The notes: generated by a model from the letters alone, not told the origin. Shown: positions 36,721-47,942, numbered from the stretch's first letter. The stretch: DNA of 64,000 bases from Hygrophila difformis (GCA_030278955.1 JAOANR010000015.1:19687073-19751072); one strand, 5' to 3'. Program-made: numbers and translations.

Positions 36721-37017
36721 GACCCCGACTATTCCTACCCCATCATTTTGTTTCATACACCCCACCCATTTTTAGGATACCCAAAATGCCCCCACTTAAA
36801 AAAAAAAAAAAAAACCTTGCTCACAAAGAATACTACATACACCCCATTCATACACCCCATCCACACACTCCAAAATAAACCCCTTTCCCTCCTCCAAAAC
36901 CCTAATTTTCCAAAACCTTCACCACCTCCAAACCAACTCTCATCTCAAAATCAAACACATTCTTGCAAAAAGTAGCAAAAATCAAAGCAATGGTGGTGTA
37001 GAATAGTTATTTAACAA

Positions 37018-38660
37018 ATGGAGAAACAATGGCCACCTTGGGATGAAGAGGTAATCATTTTAAATTTCTGAAAATTTCAATTTCTCGCACAGCCGTTCGG
37101 CACTGGTCCGCCGAACGCGCAACACATTGCACGGCATGCCATGCCGTACACGAAGAAGCCCGTTCGGCCATCACAACCGCACGGCTAACTGGTCGCACGG
37201 CAAAGTGAGCCGCACATGACTCATTCTGTTCGGCCAAGCTTGCCGTGCATTCCCCCCAGCGTTCGGCCATCATGGCCGAACGAGACTGGATCAGTTTTTT
37301 TTTTTGTTCTCATTCCTATCTGAATACCTTTTAATGCAGATACCACCTTCTTTTGAGACGAATTGGAGCGGTACACAAGACATTGAGAATCCACTTGGAA
37401 ATGAGTTGAGCACGGATGTCATTGGCATTGATTATACACACATATTCACGACTGAGGAACGATATCCTTCAAAGGAAGCTGTAATAAAATGGGTTCGGGA
37501 GACTGGGAAAAACAACCACATGGTGGTTATTATTAAGAGGTCAGATGCGGGTCGGGGCATCCTTCGAAGGAAAGCCCGAGTATTTTTTGGGTGTGAGCGC
37601 GGTGGTGAGTATCGTGAATGGAAAACCAAGAAGAATCCATACTTACCAAGTGAAGAATGAAGCGGTGAATGTGCTGATGGGAAAGGAACGATAGTCCGGC
37701 AGAGGGAAGGAAAAACAAAGAAATGTGGGTGCCCGTTTGAACTAAAGGCTCAAGAGGTGACCATTGGTGGAGATTGGGAGGTTGTAGTTGTGAAGGCAAT
37801 CCACAATCATGGGCTTGCAAATTATTTCGAGTGACATGCATACATGCAACGGTTGCTACCCGATGAGGAAGATTTTGTGGTGGCGGGTTCGGTCAGGGGT
37901 GTGCGGCCTAAGGACATGTACTTTGATTTAAAGAAAACGTTCCCAGAGAATACATCATCAATTAAGACAATATACAATACCCGCCAGAAACACCGTGCGA
38001 AGGAAAGAGCCGGACGTTCCCAAATGCAGTACTTATTGGGAAAGTTAGAGGAGAACGGATATCACCACAATCATCGGAGGTATGAATCTACTACTGAGGT
38101 GCGAGACATATTCGTTGCGCATAAGAAGAGTATTGAGTTGTTGCGTGCCTTTCCACATGTGTTATTCATGGATTGTACCTATAAAACAAATAGGTTCAAA
38201 TTCCCTTTGTTGGAGATAGTGGGTGTTACCTCTACAGGTTTAACATTTTTGTTGCTTGTGCCTATTTGGAGGCGGAAAAGGAGGAAAACTACACGTGGGC
38301 ACTTGAGATGTTGCGGCTGCTGATGGATTCAAATTGTTTGCCAAGTGTAATTTTGACTGATAGAGAGTTAGCTCTTATAAATGCAATTGGAACTATATTT
38401 CCCGGTGCCACTCAACTATTGTGTCAGTGGCATATAAACAAGAATGTGTTGGCAAATTGTAAGAAACACTTCCCGACAAAGGCGAAATGGGAAATATTCT
38501 ATAGGCAGTGGGCAAATGTAACGGAATCAGATTCAGAGGATATGTTTAAAGAACAAGTAAATCGTCTGTGCAACGATTTTGCCAACGTATTACCGGCCGT
38601 TGAATACTGTCTGAAGCAATGGTGTGAAAACACTTCGCACCTCAGTGTACGGATCGAATA
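37018..38660 (+). pseudogene. MULE transposase, two nonsense codons and a frameshift
   Basis: Exon 1 (37018-37050, MEKQWPPWDEE) splices to an exon starting at 37340 (IPPSFETNW), across an intron holding a hairpin array. Then come an N-terminal DNA-binding region (SKEAVIKWVRETGKNNHMVV, later KKCGCPFELKA and AIHNHG) and the DDE core: VLFMDCTYKTNRFKFPLLE (first Asp), VILTDRELALINAI (second Asp) and LLCQWHINKNVLA, the C2H2-type signature of MULE transposases. In-frame TGA codons lie at 37658-37660 and 37832-37834, and an extra base in a T-run near 38245 shifts the frame. The end, including any SWIM zinc finger, is missing: the sequence meets the convergent PMD gene near 38660. Confidence 0.85.
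37094..37282. repeat. hairpin array in the transposase first intron
   Basis: GC-rich (in AT-rich surroundings) and built on GTTCGGC and GCACGGC cores. Perfect stems: CGTTCGGC 37094-37101 with 37110-37117, and an 11-bp stem CGTTCGGCCAT 37260-37270 with 37272-37282 around one base. Between them is a near-perfect stem on TGCACGGCAT (about 37128-37150) and further unpaired or mismatched copies of both cores. Confidence 0.8.
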
Positions 38661-39837
38661 TCACCTACATATCATTTTAGTTTTTTTAGTTAAATACCCC
38701 CACACAATATTTACCATATGTATATGTATATGAAAATTGTACCTCGTCCGCTGTGAGCTCATCCAGCCTATTCCGCCATGCACGTCTACGGTCAACTGCC
38801 TGTGCGGTGTGCCCTTCCTGCGTCCACCGTAAGCACATCGGTCCACGACCCCTGTAATCGGGATACTCGGGTGGCCTGCCCACCGTGGGGAAGTGCTCGT
38901 AAATCCAAGCCTGTGGCAAACATTAAATGAAAGACATTAATTGAATGTATCAGGTTAGAATTCGTGATTATAAAACTACATACCTCCATCAAGGTCCAAT
39001 ATCCCACCGCCTGTTTCATCGATGCGGTGGCAGCCATACCGAGCTGCTTGTACAGGTAGGCAAGGACTGCAGCTCCCCACGCATAATCTTTAACGCCGCT
39101 CATGCTATCGAGGTACTCCAGCCACTTCACATCCGCACGAGACCCGCTCTTGTTAGGGAACAGGACACTCTCCAACACATATAAAAGGTAGGCCCTGGCG
39201 GTCCTCCTCACAGCGTCGCGATCCCCTGATATCTTCCCCATCTTAAATGTCTCTTTCAACCACTCCAACGAAACTTGAGCCCCCCTAACCCTCCTCATCT
39301 CCGCTCTCACCCCATCTACTGAGTACCTAAGCACATTAGCAACGTACTCGTGGCCTATGGATATACCTGGAAATAGAAATATAGTCATTCCATTTTAATT
39401 CATGAAACAAAAACAAAATTAAATTAATACAAAACTAAATGTAAGAATACCCCCCGCGACTGGAGAGCACGGGTCGCCCCGTCACCGGCAGACCAATCAG
39501 ATAGAACACATCATCCAGCATGATTGTCATCTCGCCGAATGGTAAATGGAACGTGTTTGTCTCTGGATGCCATCTCTCAATGAAGGCCTCGATCAGGTTC
39601 TTGTTCGGAGCCCTAAAAGTGATTTGTCTAATCATGTGAAATCCACATCTCTTTATGTAGTCCCGAAACCGTCTGGTCTCTCCCACTTTTTGAATCTCCC
39701 ACGTCGACAACTTCGAGGCATGGCTAATGATCTTGAGCGGCTCTCACTCACGGCCATTCCATATCTCATACGCAACGTGCTCCCTGAATAGCCTCAGCAG
39801 AGGAGGTGCAATATGGTCATCACCGTCATCCTGATCT

Positions 39838-40036
39838 TGTTCCGCTGGAGGTGGAGCCTGATCTACAACGGGTGATCGTCGTGCTGCTATCTCCTTGTGG
39901 GCGAAATCCATAACCGAATCGACTATATATGGAGCATGATCTACCACGGGCGATCGTAGTACAACTGGCTCCTCGTGAGCAAAATCCATAACCGAATCGA
40001 CTGTATGTAGAGCATGATCTACCACGGGCGATCTTC
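39838..40036 (-). repeat. 78-bp in-frame tandem repeat in the PMD gene
   Basis: About 2.5 copies of a 78-bp unit, each encoding RSPVVDHA(L/P)..VDSVMDFAH-like text of 26 residues. Because the unit is a multiple of three, the frame is kept. Confidence 0.85.
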
Positions 40037-40275
40037 ATGTAACTGGCTCCCCGTGGGTGTGCTCCTTAACATGATGCTCTACTATTGCAGCATCTCCATC
40101 ATCTCTAAGTTGTCGGACTCGTTCAGCTCGGGCTGATGCTGTAGGCCGACGACGACGAAAATAACTTACTATCTCTGAAATTCAAGCGGAAAAAATTATA
40201 AGTATAAACACCAAGCATAATAGATAAAGGGTAAACAAAACATAAAAAACTAAAAAAAAAAAAAAGGTGAACAGA

Positions 40276-40467
40276 CCTGTTCGGCCGTGAGGGCCGAACA
40301 GGCTTAGGACCGTGCGGCCAGCTCAGCCGCACGGTCTTTGTCGCGTGCGGCCGAAGTGGCCGCACGGCTTACACGGTGCACAACACATATCTACCATGCA
40401 CCACACTTGCCGCACGGCCGTAGTCGCCGTGCGACACTCCCACTGTTCGGCACACCAGTGCCGAACA
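40276..40467. repeat. array of five perfect hairpins in the PMD first intron
   Basis: Five perfect inverted repeats within 192 bp: CCTGTTCGGCC 40276-40286 with 40292-40302; GACCGTGCGGC 40308-40318 with 40326-40336; CGTGCGGCC 40344-40352 with 40358-40366; CGCACGGC 40411-40418 with 40426-40433; TGTTCGGCAC 40444-40453 with 40458-40467. Loops are 4-7 nt. Two core types, GTTCGGC and GCACGGC (or its complement), occur, as in the partner array at the other end of the element. Confidence 0.9.
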
Positions 40468-40785
40468 TGTGTCATCTCCAACCTCCAGTCACACGATTTT
40501 GATCATTCAAATCTCTACCCAAATGCAATTTTAAATACAAAAAAACATCAATGTACTAATAATAGAAGCTTTGTAACATCTCAAATTAACATCTATAACA
40601 AATTGGGTCACTTAAACATATAAACCCTAAAAACACAAAAACTTACTTTTTACTCCATCCATATTACTTGTAGAAGCTGCATTTTCCTCCATGACAAGCA
40701 CGGCGGTGATAGGGAGCGGCCGAGCGTTCCTTTTCTCCTCCTCCTTGTGTTCGTTTGGACTCTTCTTTTCTCCGTGAAGAGTCCT

Positions 40786-40828
40786 GCGTGCGTGCGTGCG
40801 TGCGTGAGTTGAGAGAGAGAGAGAGAGG
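40786..40828. repeat. (GCGT)n and (GA)n microsatellites
   Basis: A short GCGT/TGCG run followed by GAGAGAGA, just upstream of the PMD start codon in its presumed 5' UTR. Confidence 0.75.
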
Positions 40829-41180
40829 CAGTGAAAGTGAAAGGGAATGGGGTGTAGGGGTTTAGGAATGGGGTGTATGAAGCATTTTGTATAGGATTTC
40901 TTTGCTTTTTTTTTACTAAGGGTATGTAGGTCTTTTGCTAGGGTGAATTTTAAAGTTTTGGGTGGGGTATATTTGATAATGGGGTGTATGTAGCAAAATG
41001 ATGGTGTATGAATAGCCGGCGTCTTCCGAGAAAGGCCTGAAAGAGTGTGTACGAAGTACCTTGGTGCGATCGTCCGTGGCCATCGAACCAGCAGCCATCG
41101 CACCCCATACAAAATTTTTCAAATTTTCAGTCTCCCCCATCCCCATTGTGAGCTACTGCCACGTGTCGCAGTGATATTAG

Positions 41181-43014
41181 TATTAGTTTTTTTTTTTGAG
41201 TAATTTACAATAAAGTGGATATATTTTACTGGCATAATTGTTCCTCTAATTTATTTCATGAATACTGAGTTGAAGTTCCACCAGAAATAAAGGCATTGGA
41301 ATTCATCCTCAAAATTATGAAACTTAGCCATCGAAGCCACTTGAGTAAGTTGGGTTTTATTTTCTTGAGTGTTTATTTTTCTTTGTGAGATTTTTATTTC
41401 ACTTTTCAAATTGGGGCCAAATATCACTGTTCTTTGCTTGCAATATGTATTTAAAACTGTGAACTTAATCTGCAGTACATACGTACATATATGTGTGTTC
41501 TTTGGTTGAGTCGAGCAGTTTTATATGACTCTTGATCTCTGTATACAAAAATCCGTTTCCTCTTGCATCTGATTGAACTACTTGAGCAGGTGACGAACTG
41601 ACGTGGTGATTGGGATCAAGAATTTTGAGAGCAAAGCTGAGAGTTCACTCTATATATTTCAACACTTGTCTTCTGACCTATATTATATCTATATATTCTA
41701 AGAATCATGGCAGGTAATATTGAGCCGAAAGTATGAATGACATCATGGAGATGTTGAAAACAATGAATGAAAATACGGTGAAAAGGGCCGATTTCGAGAC
41801 CCTTAAACAATCTCTTGATGTTAATGTTTCAAATATTATTGTTGTGAATGAGCGCATTGATAATCTGAGTACTGAACTTGCAGGATAGATAAAATTTCAA
41901 GATGAAGCCTTAGGAACGCGTTTGATGCAACGATTCAAACGTAGGTTGGAAGATACATTTTATTCATCTACTACCGGACCGAACAATGCATCCGGAGCAA
42001 TAGTTGGGTTCAAGAATCAGATATGATCGATGCCGAAGAGGCCATAGCCGAGAGGGACGAACATTTTGGGACTTTTGACTGCAGACAGAGACCACTTTGT
42101 CGTCGAAGGATTCTAACTGATCATGGTACCCCTTCAACAGAGCAAACAGAACCCCGTATTGCTGACCCATTGGCCATGCAACCACCCGTTCCCCGAAGGG
42201 TTCCCGTACTGCCACCTGCAGTTCCACGACAAGAATACATGTCCAGTAAGAGAAGTAGCCAACACTATGATAAGTCAAAAAGCCATAACAAATAATCAGA
42301 ACACATCAACTAGATTCACTTGTACCCATAATCCACATCGTGCCTTGCGCTGTCCACCGGAGTATGTATAAAAAGGAAAAGTAAGGTGTCATTGCAAAAG
42401 TGTTAAGCAAGGAATAGAAAGAGCTGACACTTTTTAACTACAATTTTGAGATCAATATTTTAACTACAATAAACTGAAATCTAAAATGCTACTGCTTGTA
42501 GGATTCAAAAAGAGCTGACACTTTTTAAGTTATTTTGGGGGTGTTTGACAAAACAGCTAAATTGAATTGACTCATTCGTGAGACATTATGAGATAAAATA
42601 ACTTTTTTTAAGTGACAAAATAAAATAAAATAGTATCAAACCAGTTCTTTTATAATCCCGGCAAAAAATAGCATTTTGAATAGATAAAAAGTTAGTCACA
42701 AAATTGCCTAAAGTGCTAATTTTGATTTATTTATTACTCAAATAATCAGTTATGTTAACAGATAACAAGTACTTCGTACTTAATTGTCTAGGCCATTATA
42801 TATTTTGAAAAATTATTTTATATTACAAATGAGCTCGTTAAAAATAAATACTATTTATTTTGCCAAAACACACGTATAATTCCAAAGAAAACCCTGTTTT
42901 AATTTTTTATCTACTCTTCTAAATATATATAATGAGGAAAGCGTGCAGTTATCTTCTTCACAGTTATCCTTCACTTCCACTGGGTGATTTGATACACTGA
43001 GGCAAAGGATTCCA
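41181..43014. other. unassigned sequence with broken coding-like stretches
   Basis: 41731-41886 encodes a short helical stretch (MNDIMEMLKTMNENTVKRAD, later VVNERIDNLSTELAG) ended by TAG. 42023-42295 is open and Pro/Arg-rich (MQPPVPRRVPVLPPAVPRQE). Neither matches a family I recognise; they may be a retroelement gag remnant. 42500-43000 is AT-rich presumed promoter of the next gene. Confidence 0.35.
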
Positions 43015-46000
43015 ATGGCCTCAGCTCTTCCTTCCATTCAGTTCTGCCATTCTCTCTCTCGAAATCCGTCCATCTTTAGGTATAATTCAACTCCATACAC
43101 ATCGGTAATTTGCTTTCTTTCTTAAATTTTTACAATCTTGTGAACTGACAGCAAAAGTGTTGCATCCGCAAGGAGGTGTAGTCTCGACGGAAAAAATATG
43201 AATTTAGTTACAAGTTTGAGCTCCCGCTCGGGAATGGTCCGGCAAAATGGAATTTTGAGGAGAGATTTAATGTTTAGCGGGCTAACCACTGCCGTCTGTC
43301 TAATTTTCCCGAGTATAGGTAGTAATTGTTGAGGAATTCCCTTTTCCTTTTAATTCTCTTTTTTATGTAGTTTGCTGAGGTCTCTTTACCGTGATTGTTA
43401 TTTCGCTTCTTTTGATGCCCGGAATATAGTATTTATATATTTCTGTATATATCTAACCTGGTTAATGTCTTACAAATTTCTTCATATATGCTGTTACTGT
43501 GATTTCATGTAGTTTTGATTGTCAATGAGTATGGTGGGTTTGCAAATATACATAAAGATATGGTATTTGTTGAAATCCTAGGGCCAAAACGACACTGTTC
43601 ACCTAAATTACTCCTCCCACTGTTGCAGTGAAGTTTACTTCAGTTAATTAGTTAGTGTATCAACTGATTCCATTGGTTAACTTGACAGGGTTGTACATTA
43701 GCTGTCTTGATATATCCTAAGTGTGCTGGGTCTCCTTCTCTAAAGTCGTTTCAATAATTCACCCTGTTTCTCTTCCCATAGCTCGAGTTTATGTTTTGTT
43801 CCAAGTGTGGTGTTTAGATGGTGTAATGTTATGCTCTGGGGCAGTGCGGACTCACAAAGCTAATTGTATACTACTAAATTGAGAATTGAACTTTGATTAC
43901 CCGAAAGTCTGAACCCACCAGATGTGTTAGGTCATTTCTGTGAAAGCTTTAAACTGCATGTAACAAAAGTTTATTTCTTCTATGTAGTCTGGAAGACCAT
44001 GAAGTATGAACCCTGATTGATTGGACCATTGTCTTTAAGTAATAATCCGTATAATTTATATGGATATATAAAAATATATTGATTAAAATATTTAACTAGG
44101 AGTATCACTTCAATGTTTTTGCCACTATGTGTATGTTCTTACAAAATAGGCCATTACAAACTCGATATATTATTAATGAGGCCAAATGACCGATCCAACA
44201 AACTTTCCATAGCACGCCTCGTCACCCCACCTACTGGAAAATGGCTGAAAACAGCCATTTGGCCTAATTTGACGGTACTAGTAGGTTCTACTATCTTATT
44301 TTTTTTCAAATTCTTATTTTTAGTGGCTTTAATTCAAAAGGGAGTCATTCTAGTAGCCCATTTCATTAATTATCTTTTAGGATATATAAGAAGGGAAAGT
44401 ATGGTGCAAACTGCGTATTATTGTAGCAGTCAATCTTTTCTTACTATTGCATGATGTTTAAATTACCATATAGTTGAATGCTTCCCATTTAAATAGTAAT
44501 GTTTTTTCTGATTTTGCTGATTTCACAGGCACTGCTGTCGAGGAAAATTTGAAAATGGATCTACAAGTTGATGATGTAAATGCTTTTTCATATATGTATC
44601 CAGTTGAGTTGCCTTCCGAAAAGTTTGTTTTCAAATGGTAAATATTTATTTCTGGGTCTGGGCGATTGAAAAGTCTGTTAGGATGTGTTTACTTTTGTAG
44701 TTTGAAGTATTTCAATTTCAAAGTTTTGTTTTCCTGAATGAATGATTAGATTCTATTCAGGTCTTTCTTACGAAATTTTGCTGCTATAAAAATGGCAAAG
44801 AGGATTGTAAGCTCATATATGAATTACTGATTAAAATCAATTTACATTTCTGGATAGACTCTTAATTCAATTGGCAACAAAAGATTGCTTAGCACTTGAA
44901 ATATATGGAATAGAATACTAGAATCTTTGCTCAATCTTCTCTCCGAATTGCATTTGACATAATAAAATCTTTATTTGAATATTCTCAGTTTGAGTACATG
45001 AGGTTTCTAATCTTAGACAACTTTTTTAAGCTCTATGAAATTGACCAAACCGAAGCCCAATGGTAGCAAAAGTTTATATGAATGTGTTTAAAGGCTGGAC
45101 TGAATTCTTGTTTGGCGTCTGCCTGTAGGTTAACAGTACCACAAGCTGGTTTAGCTTGCATGAAGAAATGCAATAAATTAACTGGATAAGTAATTTTAAT
45201 TCCTGGATACTTCCAAAGTTCACCATAGGATCAATATGGCCATTTTCATTATATGGTTTGTGTTGGCATGCAAAGGAATCTGAACATCAGACTAAGTTTT
45301 CTCAATTTCACACCACATATTCCCTACTTCATTTTTTTCCGTATCCTTAAATTGTAGGAACCTCACTCTTTTCATATATTTGAAGGGTGGAATCTAGAAA
45401 GTCGGAACGCTATTCTTCAGCTGCACCATTGTCCCGTAAGTCACTAATATACATTTTATTCTCTGAAAGGTTTAGCTGCTTATTGAAGTTTTTAAGTTAT
45501 CTGTTATCTTACTCACTTTTTTATTGGGCACATTGCAGCTGATGCACGCCTTCGTATTGTGTCTGAGAGGGTTGACTTTTTTGATAACCTCATAATTTCA
45601 GTTTCGGTATTATTTTATCCGGTTTTCATTGCAATAGTGTTACAGTTGTAAAACGAGTTCTCCATTATGACTACCAGTATACTTCTTGATTCAGATTGGT
45701 CCACCCAATGCACTGTTTTTGAAATCGAAAGACAAGAGCACATGGAGTGCCAAAAGTGTTGCTGACTCTGTTTTAGCTGACAAATCCGCTCTGGTATTTT
45801 CCACTTGCTTTTATTTCGTGTCTTTGGAAGTGTTTTGTTTCATTTTGTACCACCTGTATGCGTTCTAAATATTAATTTCAAGCATGCCTCTGCCGGTATG
45901 GGTATAACTCAAGTGGACCTACCGAGCGAGCTATGTGAACTAGGTAGCCAAGTGCCAACAAATGAAGACCTTGGCTCTTACACAAAATAACTCAAGCTCA

Positions 46001-47942
46001 AGACGAGCTCGACCTGAGCTTGAGACAGTTTTTAAATTTTCAAAAGCTCCGAGGCTGAGTTGCAAACCTTCCTTAATTATCTTTTTACCAACTTTATACT
46101 ATTAATTAATTTTATTTTTAATTTTGCACTAATTAAATAGAATATTATTTTAAATTAAAGATATAATATGAGCTTGAGCTCATCCTTTCACATTGAAATT
46201 GTTCCATTTTTCCTGCAACGAGCTTGAGCTCAAAGTCAAAACAAGAAAAGGTTGACTTTAACTCAGCTTTTTTACGCTCGACAAAAATGTCTTCTGAAGT
46301 TATTCTAAGTGGGGGTGAAGCATCATTTACATATCAAAAATATAACTTAATAAAGCCATCTTGGCCACAAATACTGATTCATGATTGAGAGGATAGAAGA
46401 TTACAACTCCTGATGTATTCATTTAAGATGTGGAGGGCTCAGCCTGGGTGATTAGATAACACTCATTGAGTCACTGTATAATTCACTAAAACAGAAAATG
46501 TCCAATTTTGTCGATGATATTACCTATGACTGCCCAATCCAGGCTCCCCGCTGCTTATATCCGTCCCCACTGTTCACTGTTCGCAAGATCTGTAGATTGC
46601 CACAACAATCATTATTCGGTTGTTTTTGCTTTGGGATTGTGTTAGTGTTTGTTATAGTGTCTTGCTTGAATGCAATGCATGTCTACTGGATAATTGGCTT
46701 TCTACGTGTATTTGGTAAAGTCGCTTCTAATTTAAATTTAATGCACCACATTTCGTTAAACTTCTTTGATAACAAGAAGTGCATTGACTATTGAATGAGT
46801 GCATCTACTTGTGCACAAAACAGAAACCAAAATTATATTTAAAGGTTACTTTCACTTAATCAAAAGTACTGTCAGATATAACTTCTTTACTAAAGTATAC
46901 ACTTTGATTAGTCAAATGGCAAACTTTAGACTTATGCAGTGTTCTTAACGGTCTACTCATGTTTATTGCAGCGAGTTACCTCTACTCAGCGAATGGATGA
47001 AAGCTCTGTTCTGGACACACATTCTTCTCCTGTAAGTTCTATTCTTCTGCAGTTTCGTGTTCTTTCTTATTTCAGTTGTTTTCTTGCATAAGATTGCTTT
47101 AATCTTAGGCGGTTAAAACATTGTAATTTTAATTGAAACAAAAAAAAAATAAAAAATAAATATGTTGTTCTGTTTGGCAAACAAGTACTCACTTAATAGA
47201 ATTATTTTAACTACGAATGCTATGCACTGCTGCCATAATGATATCAATCATTTAACTCAGTATCGTCTCTGTAGGTTGATGGTGAACCCTACTGGTACTA
47301 CGAATATTTGGTTCGCAAGTCACCAACAAAAATTGTTAGTGACCTTCCTCACAGATTAATGCTGATGAAATTAGCAATTGATTACTTCTTAACACTTATT
47401 ATAATGAATGAATCAGGCACAGGACACGAACCTCTACCGACATTTTGTTGCTTCAACAGCTGAACGTGATGGTAGGTTATAATACCATACAGATACTTTG
47501 AAAGAACCCTAATGATCATTTCCTAAATATGGTGTTTTCTTAAGCTCACAATGCTTGTTAGATCTCTACTATAAAAAAAAATACACTTTACACAATTATT
47601 CATGGCAGGTTATTTGTACACACTCAGTGCTTCGACCCTTAGCAAACAATGGGATAAAGTAAGTGTTATTTTCTGTGAATGCCTGTCTGTTTATTTTTCT
47701 CAGGACATTATGAAGATCAGCATGTTTTTATGAATTTATTTTGCACTTGTTCTTTAATACACCATTGTAATGGCTGCTTTGCCAAAATGGAAAAGGCAAA
47801 TGCACACATCAGAATTATTTTGGTTGCCTTGATGGTAATGCAGATGGGACCGTTCTTGGAGAAGACTGTGGCATCGTTCCGCCTCCTCCCGCCCACAGAA
47901 AATTATGTTCCTCCCTACAAGGACCCCTGGAGATTTTGGTGA
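43015..47942 (+). CDS. PPD5: PsbP domain-containing protein 5-like, thylakoid lumen
   Basis: Eleven exons: 43015-43079, 43152-43318, 44529-44637, 45386-45435, 45539-45606, 45695-45793, 46972-47031, 47275-47334, 47417-47471, 47609-47658, 47844-47942. The total is 882 nt, 293 aa. The N-terminus is a Ser-rich chloroplast transit peptide, followed by a twin-arginine lumen signal (LRRDLMFSGLTTAVCLIFPS). The mature part is a PsbP fold: FSYMYPVELPSEKFVFKWVE, VSERVDFFDNLIISVSIGPP, WYYEYLVRKSPTKI, HFVASTAERDGYLYTLSA and the C-terminal VPPYKDPWRFW, which I recall as PPD5. PsbP-like proteins assist photosystem assembly or related lumen functions; the exact role of PPD5 is not settled by this sequence. 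PsbP-domain assignment is firm; the paralogue number is less so. Confidence 0.88.
44176..44300. other. inverted repeat in PPD5 intron 2
   Basis: AGGCCAAATG (44179-44188) faces CATTTGGCCT (about 44257-44266) within a 342-bp open stretch on the plus strand (44113-44454) that has hydrophobic text but no family I recognise. Probably a small repeat or chance ORF. Confidence 0.35.
45890..46260. repeat. GAGCTTGAGCTC-rich repeat remnant in PPD5 intron 6
   Basis: Many AGCTCAAGCTC, GAGCTCGACC and GAGCTTGAG phrases on both strands. Resembles a common plant dispersed repeat remnant. No ORF of interest. Confidence 0.4.

Larger units (their letters stand above)
38743..40692 (-). pseudogene. plant mobile domain (PMD) protein gene carried by the MULE
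   Basis: Exons on the minus strand: 40692-40647 (MEENAASTSNMDGVK), 40174-39451, 39366-38984, 38910-38743. Exon 2 has a basic start (KIVSYFRRRPTASARAERVR), a 26-residue tandem repeat, then the PMD: HASKLSTWEIQKV, LIEAFIERWHPETNTFHLPF, GEMTIMLDDVFYLIGLPVTG. Exon 3 adds EWLKETF, RAYLLYVLESVLFPNKSG, VKWLEYLDSM and WGAAVLAYLYKQLG; exon 4 AWIYEHFPTVGRPPEYPDYR. This is the domain of Arabidopsis MAIN/MAIL1, which act in meristem maintenance and transposon silencing. Two in-frame TGA codons (40035-40037, 39744-39746) break exon 2, and the phases at the exon 2/3 junction disagree by one base in a G-run. The 3' end is missing beyond 38743. Confidence 0.82.
36420..41180. mobile_element. MULE carrying a transposase and a plant mobile domain gene
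   Basis: Two convergent genes, a MULE transposase (plus) and a PMD gene (minus), lie between facing terminal repeats. The best-preserved inverted stretch is about 36640-36900 against 40840-41110: on both arms, read inward, GAAGAC then CTATTC, CATCATTTTG and CATACACCCC occur in the same order. Outside these the left arm has about three copies of a subterminal unit with GGTRCGATCG and CCATCGTACC. The outer limits are uncertain by tens of bases, and I could not find a clean 9-bp target duplication. Both genes are damaged. Confidence 0.75.

Noticed and set aside
36427..36975. 182-aa plus-strand ORF in the MULE left arm
   Set aside because: It reads through the tandem subterminal repeats and poly(A)-rich arm; composition is that of the repeat.
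38266..38733. Independent 155-aa gene
   Set aside because: It is the continuation of the transposase after a one-base shift in a T-run, not a separate gene.
37094..40467. CRISPR array interpretation of the hairpin repeats
   Set aside because: This is plant nuclear DNA; repeats differ in length and spacing, and there are no unique spacers of constant size or cas genes.
40312..40623. ORFs of 80-103 aa through the hairpin array
   Set aside because: The perfect inverted repeats produce open frames on both strands; the intron model with a consensus donor and acceptor explains the region better.
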